This document shows, piece after piece, positions 43,996 through 56,866 of a DNA stretch of 64,000 nt (within the stretch, counting starts at the first letter, position 1; each line of letters begins with the position of its first letter). This DNA comes from DATBVX01 sp963705495. GTDB lineage: Bacteria; Pseudomonadota; Gammaproteobacteria; Steroidobacterales; Steroidobacteraceae. The stretch is taken from positions 62,001-126,000 of the forward strand of contig CAVPJQ010000010.1 in NCBI GenBank assembly GCA_963705495.1. Direction: 5' to 3'. The notes under the pieces were generated by a model. The model was not told the origin of the DNA and searched no databases. It saw nothing but the letters and a program-made list of their open reading frames with translations. A program made the position numbers and the translations under genes.

Positions 43996-46900
43996 ATGGC
44001 CTATTCCTTTACCGAGAAGAAACGCATTCGCAAGGACTTCGGCAAGCGCCAGAGCATCCTGGACGTGCCGTACCTGCTTGCGATCCAGCTGCAGTCCTAC
44101 AAGGGCTTCCTGCAGGCCGAAGTGCCGGAGGAGAAGCGCGACGAGGTGGGTCTGCACGCGGCGTTTCACAGCGTTTTCCCGATCACCAGCTACTCGGGTA
44201 ATGCAACGCTCGAATACGTGAGCTATCGCCTCGGCGATCCCGTATTCGATGTGAAGGAGTGCCAGCTGCGTGGTCTCACGTACGCCGCCCCGTTGCGCGT
44301 GAAGGTGCGACTGGTGGTGTTTGACAAGGATGCACCGGGCGCGAAGAAACCCGTCAAGGACATCCGCGAACAGGAGGTTTACCTCGGTGAGCTGCCGCTC
44401 ATGACCGATAACGGCACGTTCGTCATCAATGGCACCGAGCGCGTGATCGTGTCGCAGCTGCATCGCAGCCCTGGCGTGTTCTTCGATCACGACAAGGGCA
44501 AGACCCACTCTTCGGGCAAGCTCCTGTTCTCGGCGCGCATCATTCCTTACCGCGGCTCGTGGCTCGACTTCGAGTTCGACCCGAAGGACTGCGTGTTCGC
44601 ACGTATCGACCGGCGCCGCAAGCTCCCGGTCACGATCATCCTGCGTGCGCTCGGTTTCACCGAGGAGCAGATGCTCGACACGTTCTTCGAGAAGAACACT
44701 TTCCACCTGTCGAAGAGCGAAATCGCGTTGGGGCTCATCCCGCAGCGCCTGCGCGGCGAGACTGCGAGCTTCGAAATCCGTGTCGGCAAGCAGGTCATCG
44801 TCGAGGAAGGCCGGCGCATCACCGCGCGGCACGTGCGCCAGCTCGAGGATGCCGGTGTCAAGCAGCTGCCGGTGCCGCAGGAATACCTGCACGAAAAGAT
44901 CCTGGCCCACGACGTCGTCAACAAGGACACGGGCGAAATCCTCGCCAAAGCCAACGAGAAGCTCACCGCCGCGACTGTGGCAAAGCTCATCGAAGCGGGC
45001 ATCGGGTCGATCGAGACCCTGTATGTGAACGATCTGGATCGCGGTGCGTACATCTCGGACACGCTGCGCATCGATCCGACGCGTACGCGCCTGGAAGCGC
45101 TGGTAGAGATCTACCGCATGATGCGTCCGGGCGAGCCGCCGACCAAGGATGCGGCCGAGAACCTGTTCCAGAACCTGTTCTTCAATCCGGAGCGCTACGA
45201 CCTCTCACCGGTCGGGCGCATGAAGTTCAACCGTCGCGTCGGTCGCCCGGAGATCACAGGCTCGGGCGTGCTCAGCAAGGAGGACATCATCTCGGTGCTG
45301 CGCACGCTGATCGACATCCGCAACGGCAATGGCGAGGTCGATGACATCGATCACCTCGGCAACCGGCGCGTGCGCAGTGTGGGTGAAATGGCGGAGAACG
45401 CCTTCCGCATCGGCCTGGTGCGGGTCGAGCGCGCGGTCAAGGAGCGTCTGACGCTCGCCGAGACCGAAGGCCTGATGCCGCAGGAAATGATCAACGCCAA
45501 GCCGGTGGCGGCGGCGGTGAAGGAATTCTTCGGTTCCTCGCAGCTGTCGCAGTTCATGGACCAGAACAATCCGCTGTCCGAAGTTACCCATAAGCGTCGC
45601 GTCTCGGCCCTCGGCCCAGGCGGCCTGACGCGTGAGCGTGCCGGATTCGAAGTGCGTGACGTGCACCCGACGCATTACGGGCGCGTATGCCCGATCGAGA
45701 CACCGGAAGGTCCGAATATCGGCCTCATCAATTCACTCGCGGTTTATGCACGCACCAACCAGTACGGCTTCCTCGAGACGCCGTATCGCAAGGTGACCGA
45801 CGCTCGCGTGACCGACCAGATCGAATACCTGTCGGCGATCGAGGAAGGTCAGTACGTGATCGCGCAGGCGAATGCCACGCTCGATGAGAAGGGCGGCTTC
45901 AGCGACGAGCTGGTGTCCTGCCGCCACGAGAATGAATTCACGCTCTCTTCGCCCGCCCAGGTCCAGTACATGGACGTGAGCCCGAAGCAGATCGTGTCGG
46001 TGGCCGCGTCGCTCATTCCGTTCCTGGAGCACGACGATGCCAACCGCGCTCTGATGGGCTCGAACATGCAGCGCCAGGCCGTTCCAACCCTGCGGGCCGA
46101 GACACCAGTCGTCGGCACGGGCATGGAGCGCGCGGTGGCGATCGACTCCGGCGTCACAGTGATCGCGCGCCGCGGCGGGACGGTCGATTCGGTCGATGCC
46201 TCACGCATCGTGGTGCGTGTTTCTGATGAGGAAACCACTGCCGCCGAATCCGGCGTGGATATCTACAGCCTGACCAAGTACACGCGCTCGAATCAGAACA
46301 CCTGCATCAACCAGCGTCCGCTGGTGAAGGCCGGCGACCGGATTCAACGCAGCGACGTTCTGGCGGACGGTCCCTCGACTCACCTGGGTGAGCTCGCCCT
46401 CGGGCAGAACCTGCTGGTCGCGTTCATGCCGTGGAATGGCTACAACTTCGAAGACTCGATCCTGATCTCCGAGCGCGTCGTGCAGGAAGATCGCTTCACC
46501 ACGATCCACATCGAGGAGCTGACCTGTGTCGCGCGCGACACCAAGCTCGGACCCGAGGAAATTACCGCCGACATTCCCAACGTGGGTGATGCGGCGCTGG
46601 TGAAACTCGACGAGGCCGGCATCGCATTCATCGGCGCGGAAGTTCGCGCCGGCGACATCCTCGTCGGCAAGGTGACACCGAAGGGCGAGACGCAGCTCAC
46701 TCCGGAAGAGAAGCTGCTGCGCGCCATCTTCGGCGAGAAGGCTTCGGACGTTAAGGACACGAGCTTGCGCGTGCCACCGGGCATGGATGGCACGGTGATC
46801 GACGTGCGCGTCTTCACCCGCGATGGCGTGGAGAAGGATGCCCGAGCACTCGCCATCGAGAAGTCTGAGCTTGAACGGGTACGCAAGGACCTCGCGGACC

Positions 46901-48075
46901 AGCAGCGCATTCTCGAGGATGACCTCTACCAGCGCGTTGCGGCGATGCTGGTTGGGAAGACGGTCGAGGGGGGTCCCAAGAAGCTCAGGGCGGGCACGCA
47001 GATCACGCACGAGTATCTCGACGAGGTGCCACGTGAGAACTGGTTTGAAATCCGCGTGCGCGAAGAGGACGCCAACACCCAGCTCGAAGCGGCTGCGGAG
47101 CGATTGCAGACGCAGCACAAGGCCTTCGAGAAGCGCTACGAGGAGAAGAAAGCCAAGATCACCGCGGGCGATGACCTCGCTCCGGGCGTCCTCAAGATGG
47201 TGAAGGTGTATCTCGCGGTCAAGCGGCGCGTGCAGCCGGGCGACAAGATGGCCGGCCGTCACGGCAACAAGGGCGTGATCTCGACCATCGTCCCGATCGA
47301 GGACATGCCGTACCTCGAGGACGGCACACCGGTCGATGTCGTGCTCAACCCACTCGGCGTGCCCTCGCGCATGAACGTAGGCCAGGTGCTCGAGACGCAT
47401 CTCGGCTGGGCCGCCAAGGGCCTGGGCCTGAAGATCGGCCGCATGCTCGATGCGCAGAACGCAGTACAGGAAGTTCGCAACTTCCTCGACACGATCTACA
47501 ACGAGTCGGGCGGCCAGAAGGAAAACCTGAGCTCGCTCACCGACACGGAGATCGTCGAGCTCGCGACCAATCTGCGCGAAGGCGTGCCGATGGCAACGCC
47601 GGTGTTCGACGGCGCCAGCGAGGACGAGATCAAGCGCATGCTGAAGCTCGCCGACCTGCCGACCAACGGGCAGACGACGCTTTACGACGGGCGTACCGGC
47701 GAGAAGTTCGACCGCCAGATCACGGTCGGGTACATGTACATGCTCAAGCTCAACCACCTGGTGGATGACAAGATGCATGCGCGCTCGACCGGACCGTACA
47801 GTCTGGTGACGCAGCAGCCGCTCGGCGGCAAGGCACAGTTCGGCGGACAGCGTTTCGGCGAGATGGAAGTGTGGGCGCTCGAGGCCTACGGCGCTTCCTA
47901 CACGCTGCAGGAAATGCTCACCGTCAAGTCCGACGACGTGCAGGGCCGCACGCAGATGTACAAGGCTATTGTTGACGGCAACCACGAGATGAAAGCGGGC
48001 ATGCCGGAATCCTTCAACGTATTGGTGAAGGAGATCCGCTCGCTCGGCATCAACATGGAGCTCGAGCAGGAGTAA
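43996..48075 (+). CDS. rpoB: DNA-directed RNA polymerase subunit beta
   Basis: This 1359-residue protein starts MAYSFTEKKRIRKDF and contains the rifampicin region FFGSSQLSQFMDQNNPLSE...THKRRVSALGPGG with sensitive-type residues throughout. Other marks are GMERAVAIDSG, the switch/flap parts and the conserved MAGRHGNKGV and C-terminal VLVKEIRSLGINMEL. It forms the catalytic core with rpoC. The start is ATG 43996, because it begins the conserved N-terminus. Confidence 0.98.
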   Translation: MAYSFTEKKRIRKDFGKRQSILDVPYLLAIQLQSYKGFLQAEVPEEKRDEVGLHAAFHSVFPITSYSGNATLEYVSYRLGDPVFDVKECQLRGLTYAAPLRVKVRLVVFDKDAPGAKKPVKDIREQEVYLGELPLMTDNGTFVINGTERVIVSQLHRSPGVFFDHDKGKTHSSGKLLFSARIIPYRGSWLDFEFDPKDCVFARIDRRRKLPVTIILRALGFTEEQMLDTFFEKNTFHLSKSEIALGLIPQRLRGETASFEIRVGKQVIVEEGRRITARHVRQLEDAGVKQLPVPQEYLHEKILAHDVVNKDTGEILAKANEKLTAATVAKLIEAGIGSIETLYVNDLDRGAYISDTLRIDPTRTRLEALVEIYRMMRPGEPPTKDAAENLFQNLFFNPERYDLSPVGRMKFNRRVGRPEITGSGVLSKEDIISVLRTLIDIRNGNGEVDDIDHLGNRRVRSVGEMAENAFRIGLVRVERAVKERLTLAETEGLMPQEMINAKPVAAAVKEFFGSSQLSQFMDQNNPLSEVTHKRRVSALGPGGLTRERAGFEVRDVHPTHYGRVCPIETPEGPNIGLINSLAVYARTNQYGFLETPYRKVTDARVTDQIEYLSAIEEGQYVIAQANATLDEKGGFSDELVSCRHENEFTLSSPAQVQYMDVSPKQIVSVAASLIPFLEHDDANRALMGSNMQRQAVPTLRAETPVVGTGMERAVAIDSGVTVIARRGGTVDSVDASRIVVRVSDEETTAAESGVDIYSLTKYTRSNQNTCINQRPLVKAGDRIQRSDVLADGPSTHLGELALGQNLLVAFMPWNGYNFEDSILISERVVQEDRFTTIHIEELTCVARDTKLGPEEITADIPNVGDAALVKLDEAGIAFIGAEVRAGDILVGKVTPKGETQLTPEEKLLRAIFGEKASDVKDTSLRVPPGMDGTVIDVRVFTRDGVEKDARALAIEKSELERVRKDLADQQRILEDDLYQRVAAMLVGKTVEGGPKKLRAGTQITHEYLDEVPRENWFEIRVREEDANTQLEAAAERLQTQHKAFEKRYEEKKAKITAGDDLAPGVLKMVKVYLAVKRRVQPGDKMAGRHGNKGVISTIVPIEDMPYLEDGTPVDVVLNPLGVPSRMNVGQVLETHLGWAAKGLGLKIGRMLDAQNAVQEVRNFLDTIYNESGGQKENLSSLTDTEIVELATNLREGVPMATPVFDGASEDEIKRMLKLADLPTNGQTTLYDGRTGEKFDRQITVGYMYMLKLNHLVDDKMHARSTGPYSLVTQQPLGGKAQFGGQRFGEMEVWALEAYGASYTLQEMLTVKSDDVQGRTQMYKAIVDGNHEMKAGMPESFNVLVKEIRSLGINMELEQE

Positions 48076-48081
48076 CGCGCT

Positions 48082-48105
48082 GCCTCGGGTCGCGAGACCC
48101 GAGGC
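48082..48105 (+). promoter_or_regulatory. Perfect hairpin with GCGA tetraloop between rpoB and rpoC
   Basis: GCCTCGGGTC (48082-48091), loop GCGA, GACCCGAGGC (48096-48105). The 10-bp stem has no mismatch and begins six bases after the rpoB stop. A GNRA loop and no T-run suggest an mRNA-stabilising or processing structure rather than a terminator. Confidence 0.6.
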
Positions 48106-48183
48106 TCGTGAAAGCGATTTCAGAAATTCTGTAGCCCGGGATTTCCGGTGCTGACAACCGGGAATCTCGAAGATGGTGAATAC

Positions 48184-52410
<4,227 letters not shown>

Positions 52411-52413
52411 GGA

Positions 52414-52446
52414 CGGAGCGAGTGCACTTAACGTGCACTCGCTCCG
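52414..52446 (+). terminator. Strong hairpin after rpoC
   Basis: A perfect 14-bp stem (CGGAGCGAGTGCAC / GTGCACTCGCTCCG) with loop TTAAC begins four bases after the rpoC stop. No T-run follows, so it may act with Rho or as an end-stabilising hairpin. Confidence 0.65.
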
Positions 52447-52452
52447 GACGAA

Positions 52453-52621
52453 CGCCCGCACATGGATGTGCGGGCTGGATCAGCCCACAGGGACGTAATC
52501 GCGCGATCTGTTCTGCCGCACACGGACGTGCGGGCCGGATCACGCCACAGGGATGTACGGGCGTGTGATCGCACGATCCTTCCGCCCGCACTCATGTGCA
52601 GGTCGGATTGCGCTACACGTC
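52453..52621. repeat. Tandem imperfect palindromic repeats (about 2.5 units)
   Basis: Units start at about 52454, 52516 and 52585. Each opens with a short hairpin around CCGCAC...GTGCGG (unit 1: CCCGCACAT-GG-ATGTGCGGG, 52455-52474). A shared GG(C/T)(C/T)GGATCA-x-GCCACAGGGA(C/T)GTA block follows, weaker in unit 3. Units are about 62 and 69 bases, the last truncated to 37. This looks like an intergenic repeat family, not coding sequence. Confidence 0.65.
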
Positions 52622-52638
52622 AACGCAAGGAGACGCCT

Positions 52639-53496
52639 GTGTCGTTCCGGTTTCTGCTGCGTGTCATCACCCTTCCCCTCCTCGTCGTTCTCTGCGCGCT
52701 CACGGCCCCGGCATATTCCGCGAATGAAACGCCCGACGTGCGACTCTACGCGCTCGACTGCGGTCGTGCCGAGTTCAAGGACATGGGCATGTTTTCCGAT
52801 ACCGGCGAATACGACGGCAAGACCGGCGCACTCGCAGTGCCCTGCTTTCTGATTCGCCACCCCAAGGGCAGCTTGTTGTGGGACACGGGTCTCGGCGACA
52901 AGATTGCGGAAAACAAGGATGGCGCCGATTTCAACGGAATGCGCTTCACAGTGACCACGACACTGACCGATCAGCTCAAGGCCATTGGCCTCGCGCCGGC
53001 GGATGTCACCTTCATCGCTTTTTCGCATTTTCATCTCGATCACACCGGCAATGCCAATGCGTTCGCCGCCTCGACCTGGATCATCAACCGAAGCGAGTTG
53101 AGCTGGGCGACGGCGGATCCGACGCCGGGGGGAGTGAATCCTGAGAGCTTCAGCGCCTACAAGGATGCGAAGACCCAGATGATCGAGGGTGACTACGATG
53201 TGTTCGGGGACGGGAGCGTGCGGATTCTCAGGGCGCCGGGACATACCCCGGGTCACCAGGTGCTGGAGGTGATGCTGCAGAAGGCAGGCCGGGTGATCCT
53301 GTCAGGCGATCTCTATCACACGCGCGCCAATCGCGAGTTCACCCGCGTACCGGCTTTCAACGCGAGCCGCGCCGACACGCTGGCATCGATCAACCGTATC
53401 GAGACAATCGTGCGCAACACCAAGGCGCGTTTCATCGTGCAGCACGATCCGGACGATTTCCGCTCGCTGCCGAAGTTTCCGGCGTACCTCGACTGA
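52639..53496 (+). CDS. Secreted metallo-beta-lactamase-fold hydrolase (lactonase-like)
   Basis: This 285-residue protein has a signal peptide (MSFRFLLRVITLPLLVVLCALTAPAYSA) and the metallo-beta-lactamase motif HFHLDH (H130, H132, D134, H135), then GHTPGHQ and SGDLYH with further metal ligands. The layout matches the N-acyl-homoserine-lactone lactonase/AttM-like group, but members also act on other lactones or esters. AAGGAG (52627-52632) selects GTG 52639. It sits alone between the rpoC repeats and two minus-strand genes. Confidence 0.87.
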   Translation: MSFRFLLRVITLPLLVVLCALTAPAYSANETPDVRLYALDCGRAEFKDMGMFSDTGEYDGKTGALAVPCFLIRHPKGSLLWDTGLGDKIAENKDGADFNGMRFTVTTTLTDQLKAIGLAPADVTFIAFSHFHLDHTGNANAFAASTWIINRSELSWATADPTPGGVNPESFSAYKDAKTQMIEGDYDVFGDGSVRILRAPGHTPGHQVLEVMLQKAGRVILSGDLYHTRANREFTRVPAFNASRADTLASINRIETIVRNTKARFIVQHDPDDFRSLPKFPAYLD

Positions 53497-53528
53497 AATG
53501 CGAATCATCGCCGCCGGGTGTAAAGGCG

Positions 53529-54299
53529 CTACGCTGGCACCTCGGGCGAACTCAGGGCGCGCAATTCCGCCACGATGACAGGCCAGATGCTGCTCGCGGG
53601 GTCGATGACTGCGAAATGCCCGACGTTGGGCAGACGAACCAGCCGGGTACGCGGATGTGCCACGACGTAGGACTCCGCGAGCGCTACGGGCACGATCTCA
53701 TCCGCCTCACCATGGACGAGGGTGACCGGCACGGCAGGCGATGCGAGCCGGCGGGGATCCGCATCGGCGCGATTCGCTGGCGAGGTTCCGAGGAACGCAT
53801 GGGCCGCGCCGTCGCCGAGGTTACGCTCGTGCGCCAGATGCAGATCGGCGGCCGCTCCGAGAGCCAGCGTGCCCACGAGGAGCGGCGTTCCTCGCGCTGC
53901 GCTCACCCAGAGTACGAGATGACCGCCGGCGGAGTGCCCGATCAGCACGACCCGCCCATTGTGATGGCGGACTCGCGTCGGGACGATCTCGAGCGCGCGG
54001 GCCACGTCATGCAGCGTTGTGTCCGGCTCGCCGGGAATGCGGCGGTACTCCGCCGAGGCGACCGTCCAACCCGCCGCAGCAAGTGCTTCGGCCATCGGCC
54101 TGGTGTGTGCCCTGTCGTAGTGCGGCCGCCAGAACCCGCCGTGCAGGATCAGTAGGAGTGGCCGCTGCGCAGCTCCGGCCGCGCCAACCCACACGTCGGC
54201 AACGTGCTCGGGCCCGTGGTCGTAGCTGACCACTTGATCGGGTGCTCGCGCCTCGCGCGTCAGCACGCTGCGGTCTTCCACGAAGGTTGGATCGTTCAT
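53529..54299 (-). CDS. Alpha/beta hydrolase, kynurenine formamidase/esterase-like
   Basis: This 256-residue hydrolase has an oxyanion motif HGGFW (residues 53-57), nucleophile S123 in GHSAGG, and a later Asp (HGEADEIVP) and His (VGHFAVID). HGGFW plus GHSAGG is common in KynB-like formamidases and carboxylesterases. It starts at the ATG 54297-54299, 10 bases after the PLP decarboxylase ends, so the two form a minus-strand pair. An amide or ester linked to the amine product is a possible substrate (inference). Confidence 0.82.
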   Translation of the reverse strand: MNDPTFVEDRSVLTREARAPDQVVSYDHGPEHVADVWVGAAGAAQRPLLLILHGGFWRPHYDRAHTRPMAEALAAAGWTVASAEYRRIPGEPDTTLHDVARALEIVPTRVRHHNGRVVLIGHSAGGHLVLWVSAARGTPLLVGTLALGAAADLHLAHERNLGDGAAHAFLGTSPANRADADPRRLASPAVPVTLVHGEADEIVPVALAESYVVAHPRTRLVRLPNVGHFAVIDPASSIWPVIVAELRALSSPEVPA

Positions 54300-54309
54300 G
54301 GGCCCCGGG

Positions 54310-55665
54310 TCAGGCGCCGCAAGCGCGTGCCACCCGGATCATCGCCGCCGCGCTCTTTTCGACGTCCTCATCCGTCGTCGCCCAGGAGCAGACGCTGATG
54401 CGCATCGCGGTCTGCTGCTGCCACACGGTGCCGCCGCACCAGCAGGTGCCATCCTGCTGGATGCCCTGGATCACGCGCTGAGTCATTTCGGGAGTCCCGA
54501 AGGACACGAGCACCTGGTTCAGAACGACGTCGTTGAGAATCCGGTAGCCCGCCGCCGACAGGCGTTGCGCGAACCGCCGCGCGCCACGACAGTTGCGCTC
54601 GAACAATTCGGCGAGTCCTTCGCGCCCCAGGCAAAGCAACGCGGCCCACACCTCGACGCCACGCGCCCGTCGCGAGAGCTCCGGCGTGAAATCACTTTGA
54701 TCACGATAGGTCGTGTCCTTCGGCAGATACTCCGCGCTCACCGACATCGCGGCGCGCAACGGCGCCGCATCACGCGAGAATGCGAGCCCCGAGTCGTAGG
54801 GCACGTTGAGCCACTTGTGCGCGTCGGTCGCCCACGAATCCGCAAGCTCGATGCCCGCGGCGAGGTGCGCAAGGGCGGGCGATGCCTTGGCCCACAAGCC
54901 GAATGCGGCATCGACGTGAACCCATGCTCCGTCCGCGTGTGCCCGTGCGCAGAGTTCGGCAAGGGGATCGAACGAACCCGTGTTCACGTTCCCCGCCTGC
55001 AGACACACGATGGTGCGTGCGTCGACACGCGGGAACCGATCGGCTCGCATGCGCCCCTGCGCATCGACCGGCACGCACTTCACGCGGCTGCGTCCCAGGC
55101 CGAGCAGGCCCAGCGATTTGAGTACTGTCGGATGAGCTTCCTCGCCGACGACCACAGTGATGGGCGGTGCGCCGATGAGGCCGTCCGCTTCCACGTTCCA
55201 GCCCGCGCGCTGAAATACCCTGTTGCGTGCGGCGGCGAGTGCCGTGAAGTTGGCCATCGTTGCGCCGGTGACGAACCCGGCGCCCGTTTCCGCCGGAAAG
55301 CCGAACAGCTCGACCATCCAGCGCAGCGCGATCTCCTCGAGCCGCGACACACCCGGAGTCGAAAGATACAGCCCCGAATTCTGGTCCCACGCGGTGGCGA
55401 GCCAATTGGCCGCGACGGTCGCCGGGAGCGCGCCGCCGATAACGAACCCGAAGAAGCGCGGGCCGGCCATCGCCATCGTGGCCGGGGCGATGTACTCATC
55501 GAGCAGTTCGAGGATGCGCTCCGGTGTCGTCCGGGCAGCCGGAAGGGGTCCTTCGAGCTCCGCCAGGCGCGCCACTGCGGCAGCGGAGGGGGCAACTGCA
55601 CGTTCTCCAACGTCTTCGAGGTAGCGGATTGCGCGCTGCGCAGCGTTCTCATAGAGCGGTCTCAT
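54310..55665 (-). CDS. PLP-dependent group II decarboxylase family protein
   Basis: This 451-residue protein has VTGATMANFTALAAARN, H178 (EEAHPT) stacking on PLP, D252 (VHVDAAFG) and the Schiff-base lysine K284 (TDAHKWLNVPYDSG). It belongs to the aromatic-L-amino-acid/glutamate decarboxylase family. Members decarboxylate amino acids or act as aldehyde synthases. The ATG is at 55663-55665. It is divergent from rpsL and leads the two-gene unit with the hydrolase. Confidence 0.88.
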   Translation of the reverse strand: MRPLYENAAQRAIRYLEDVGERAVAPSAAAVARLAELEGPLPAARTTPERILELLDEYIAPATMAMAGPRFFGFVIGGALPATVAANWLATAWDQNSGLYLSTPGVSRLEEIALRWMVELFGFPAETGAGFVTGATMANFTALAAARNRVFQRAGWNVEADGLIGAPPITVVVGEEAHPTVLKSLGLLGLGRSRVKCVPVDAQGRMRADRFPRVDARTIVCLQAGNVNTGSFDPLAELCARAHADGAWVHVDAAFGLWAKASPALAHLAAGIELADSWATDAHKWLNVPYDSGLAFSRDAAPLRAAMSVSAEYLPKDTTYRDQSDFTPELSRRARGVEVWAALLCLGREGLAELFERNCRGARRFAQRLSAAGYRILNDVVLNQVLVSFGTPEMTQRVIQGIQQDGTCWCGGTVWQQQTAMRISVCSWATTDEDVEKSAAAMIRVARACGA

Positions 55666-55807
55666 GCGGGGACTCCTGGCTCGAACGAGTCGCGTACCCT
55701 ACTGGAGGAGGCGGGGACGATCCATCCGCAAGCGCGCCAGGCCCGCCGGCTTGCAAAGGAGCGCAAAAACCCCACATCTGGCGGCATCTTGCAGCGCATC
55801 ATTCCGG

Positions 55808-55836
55808 TTGACAGGTCCTTGAACCACTTCTAAAAT
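55808..55836 (+). promoter_or_regulatory. Sigma70 promoter of the str operon
   Basis: TTGACA (55808-55813), 17-base spacer, TAAAAT (55831-55836), then CCGCGG. This is a near-consensus promoter, about 100 bases before rpsL. Confidence 0.8.
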
Positions 55837-55890
55837 CCGCGGCCTTTGTTTCCCGGCCCATTTCCGCCGGGCCCAAAAACCGAATCCACG

Positions 55891-55918
55891 ACCGGGCCGC
55901 CTGAAGAGGCGGCCCGGT
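55891..55918 (+). terminator. Leader hairpin before rpsL (attenuator-like)
   Basis: ACCGGGCCGCCT (55891-55902), loop GAAG, AGGCGGCCCGGT (55907-55918), followed by TTCTTCTC. A perfect 12-bp GC-rich stem and pyrimidine run in a 5' leader, 20 bases before the rpsL start, looks like an intrinsic terminator used for attenuation. Confidence 0.6.
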
Positions 55919-55938
55919 TCTTCTCACGCAGGAAAAAC

Positions 55939-56313
55939 ATGGCGACGACCACACAGTTGATCCGCAAGCCGCGGCTGTCGGCGACCTACAAGAGCAAGGT
56001 TCCCGCGCTCGGCGCAAGCCCGCAGAAGCGCGGCGTGTGCACGCGTGTGTACACCACGACCCCGAAGAAGCCGAACTCCGCGCTTCGCAAGGTGTGCCGC
56101 GTGCGATTGACGAACGGCTATGAGGTCACGAGCTACATCGGCGGCGAGGGCCACAACCTGCAGGAACACTCGGTGGTCATGATTCGTGGCGGCCGCGTGA
56201 AGGACCTCCCAGGCGTTCGCTATCACACCATCCGCGGCACGCTCGATTGCGCCGGTGTCACCGATCGCAAGCAGGGACGTTCCAAGTACGGCGCCAAGCG
56301 GCCCAAGAAGTAA
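55939..56313 (+). CDS. rpsL: 30S ribosomal protein S12
   Basis: This 124-residue protein has TTTPKKPNSALRKVCRVRL and GGRVKDLPGVRYH, with the lysines of the streptomycin-sensitive form in both loops, and a C-terminal SKYGAKRPKK. AGGAAAAAC precedes ATG 55939. It maintains decoding accuracy. First gene of the str operon. Confidence 0.97.
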   Translation: MATTTQLIRKPRLSATYKSKVPALGASPQKRGVCTRVYTTTPKKPNSALRKVCRVRLTNGYEVTSYIGGEGHNLQEHSVVMIRGGRVKDLPGVRYHTIRGTLDCAGVTDRKQGRSKYGAKRPKK

Positions 56314-56325
56314 CCGAGACCGACC

Positions 56326-56805
56326 ATGTCCAGACGTGCACAAGCCCCGGTCCGCAGCATTCTCCCGGACCCGAAGTTCAACAGCGAGATGCTCGCGAAA
56401 TTCATGAACGTCGTCATGAAGCGCGGCAAGAAATCCGCCGCGGAGCAGATCCTCTACGGTGCGCTCGATCGCATTACAGAAAAAACCGGCAAGCCCGGTG
56501 ACCAGGCGATCCTGTTGCTGCAGCAGGCGCTCGAGAACGTGAAGCCGGTGGTCGAAGTGAAGTCACGCCGCGTCGGCGGCGCCACTTACCAGGTGCCGGT
56601 CGAAGTGCGCTCCAGCCGCCGCCAGACCCTCGCCATGCGCTGGATGATCGAAGCCGCTCGTGACCGGAGCGAGAAATCGATGGCGCATCGCCTCGCGCAC
56701 GAATTGATGGATGCCGCCGAGAACCGCGGCAACGCGGTCCGCAAGCGCGAAGACACGCACCGCATGGCCGAAGCGAACAAGGCGTTCGCGCACTACCGCT
56801 GGTAA
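56326..56805 (+). CDS. rpsG: 30S ribosomal protein S7
   Basis: This 159-residue protein has the S7 core: ILPDPKFNSEMLAKFMNVVMKRGKKSAAE, GGATYQVPVEVR and the C-terminal EANKAFAHYRW. It nucleates assembly of the 30S head. It starts 12 bases after rpsL. Confidence 0.97.
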   Translation: MSRRAQAPVRSILPDPKFNSEMLAKFMNVVMKRGKKSAAEQILYGALDRITEKTGKPGDQAILLLQQALENVKPVVEVKSRRVGGATYQVPVEVRSSRRQTLAMRWMIEAARDRSEKSMAHRLAHELMDAAENRGNAVRKREDTHRMAEANKAFAHYRW

Positions 56806-56866
56806 GTGGATGAGCGCGGTACCGGACAGCACAGGCGCCGTCAGCCGCCGAACTAAGGACTCGACA

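Noticed and set aside
46201..47985. 594-residue minus-strand open frame opposite rpoB
   Set aside because: Antisense shadow of rpoB; composition follows the complement of rpoB codons.
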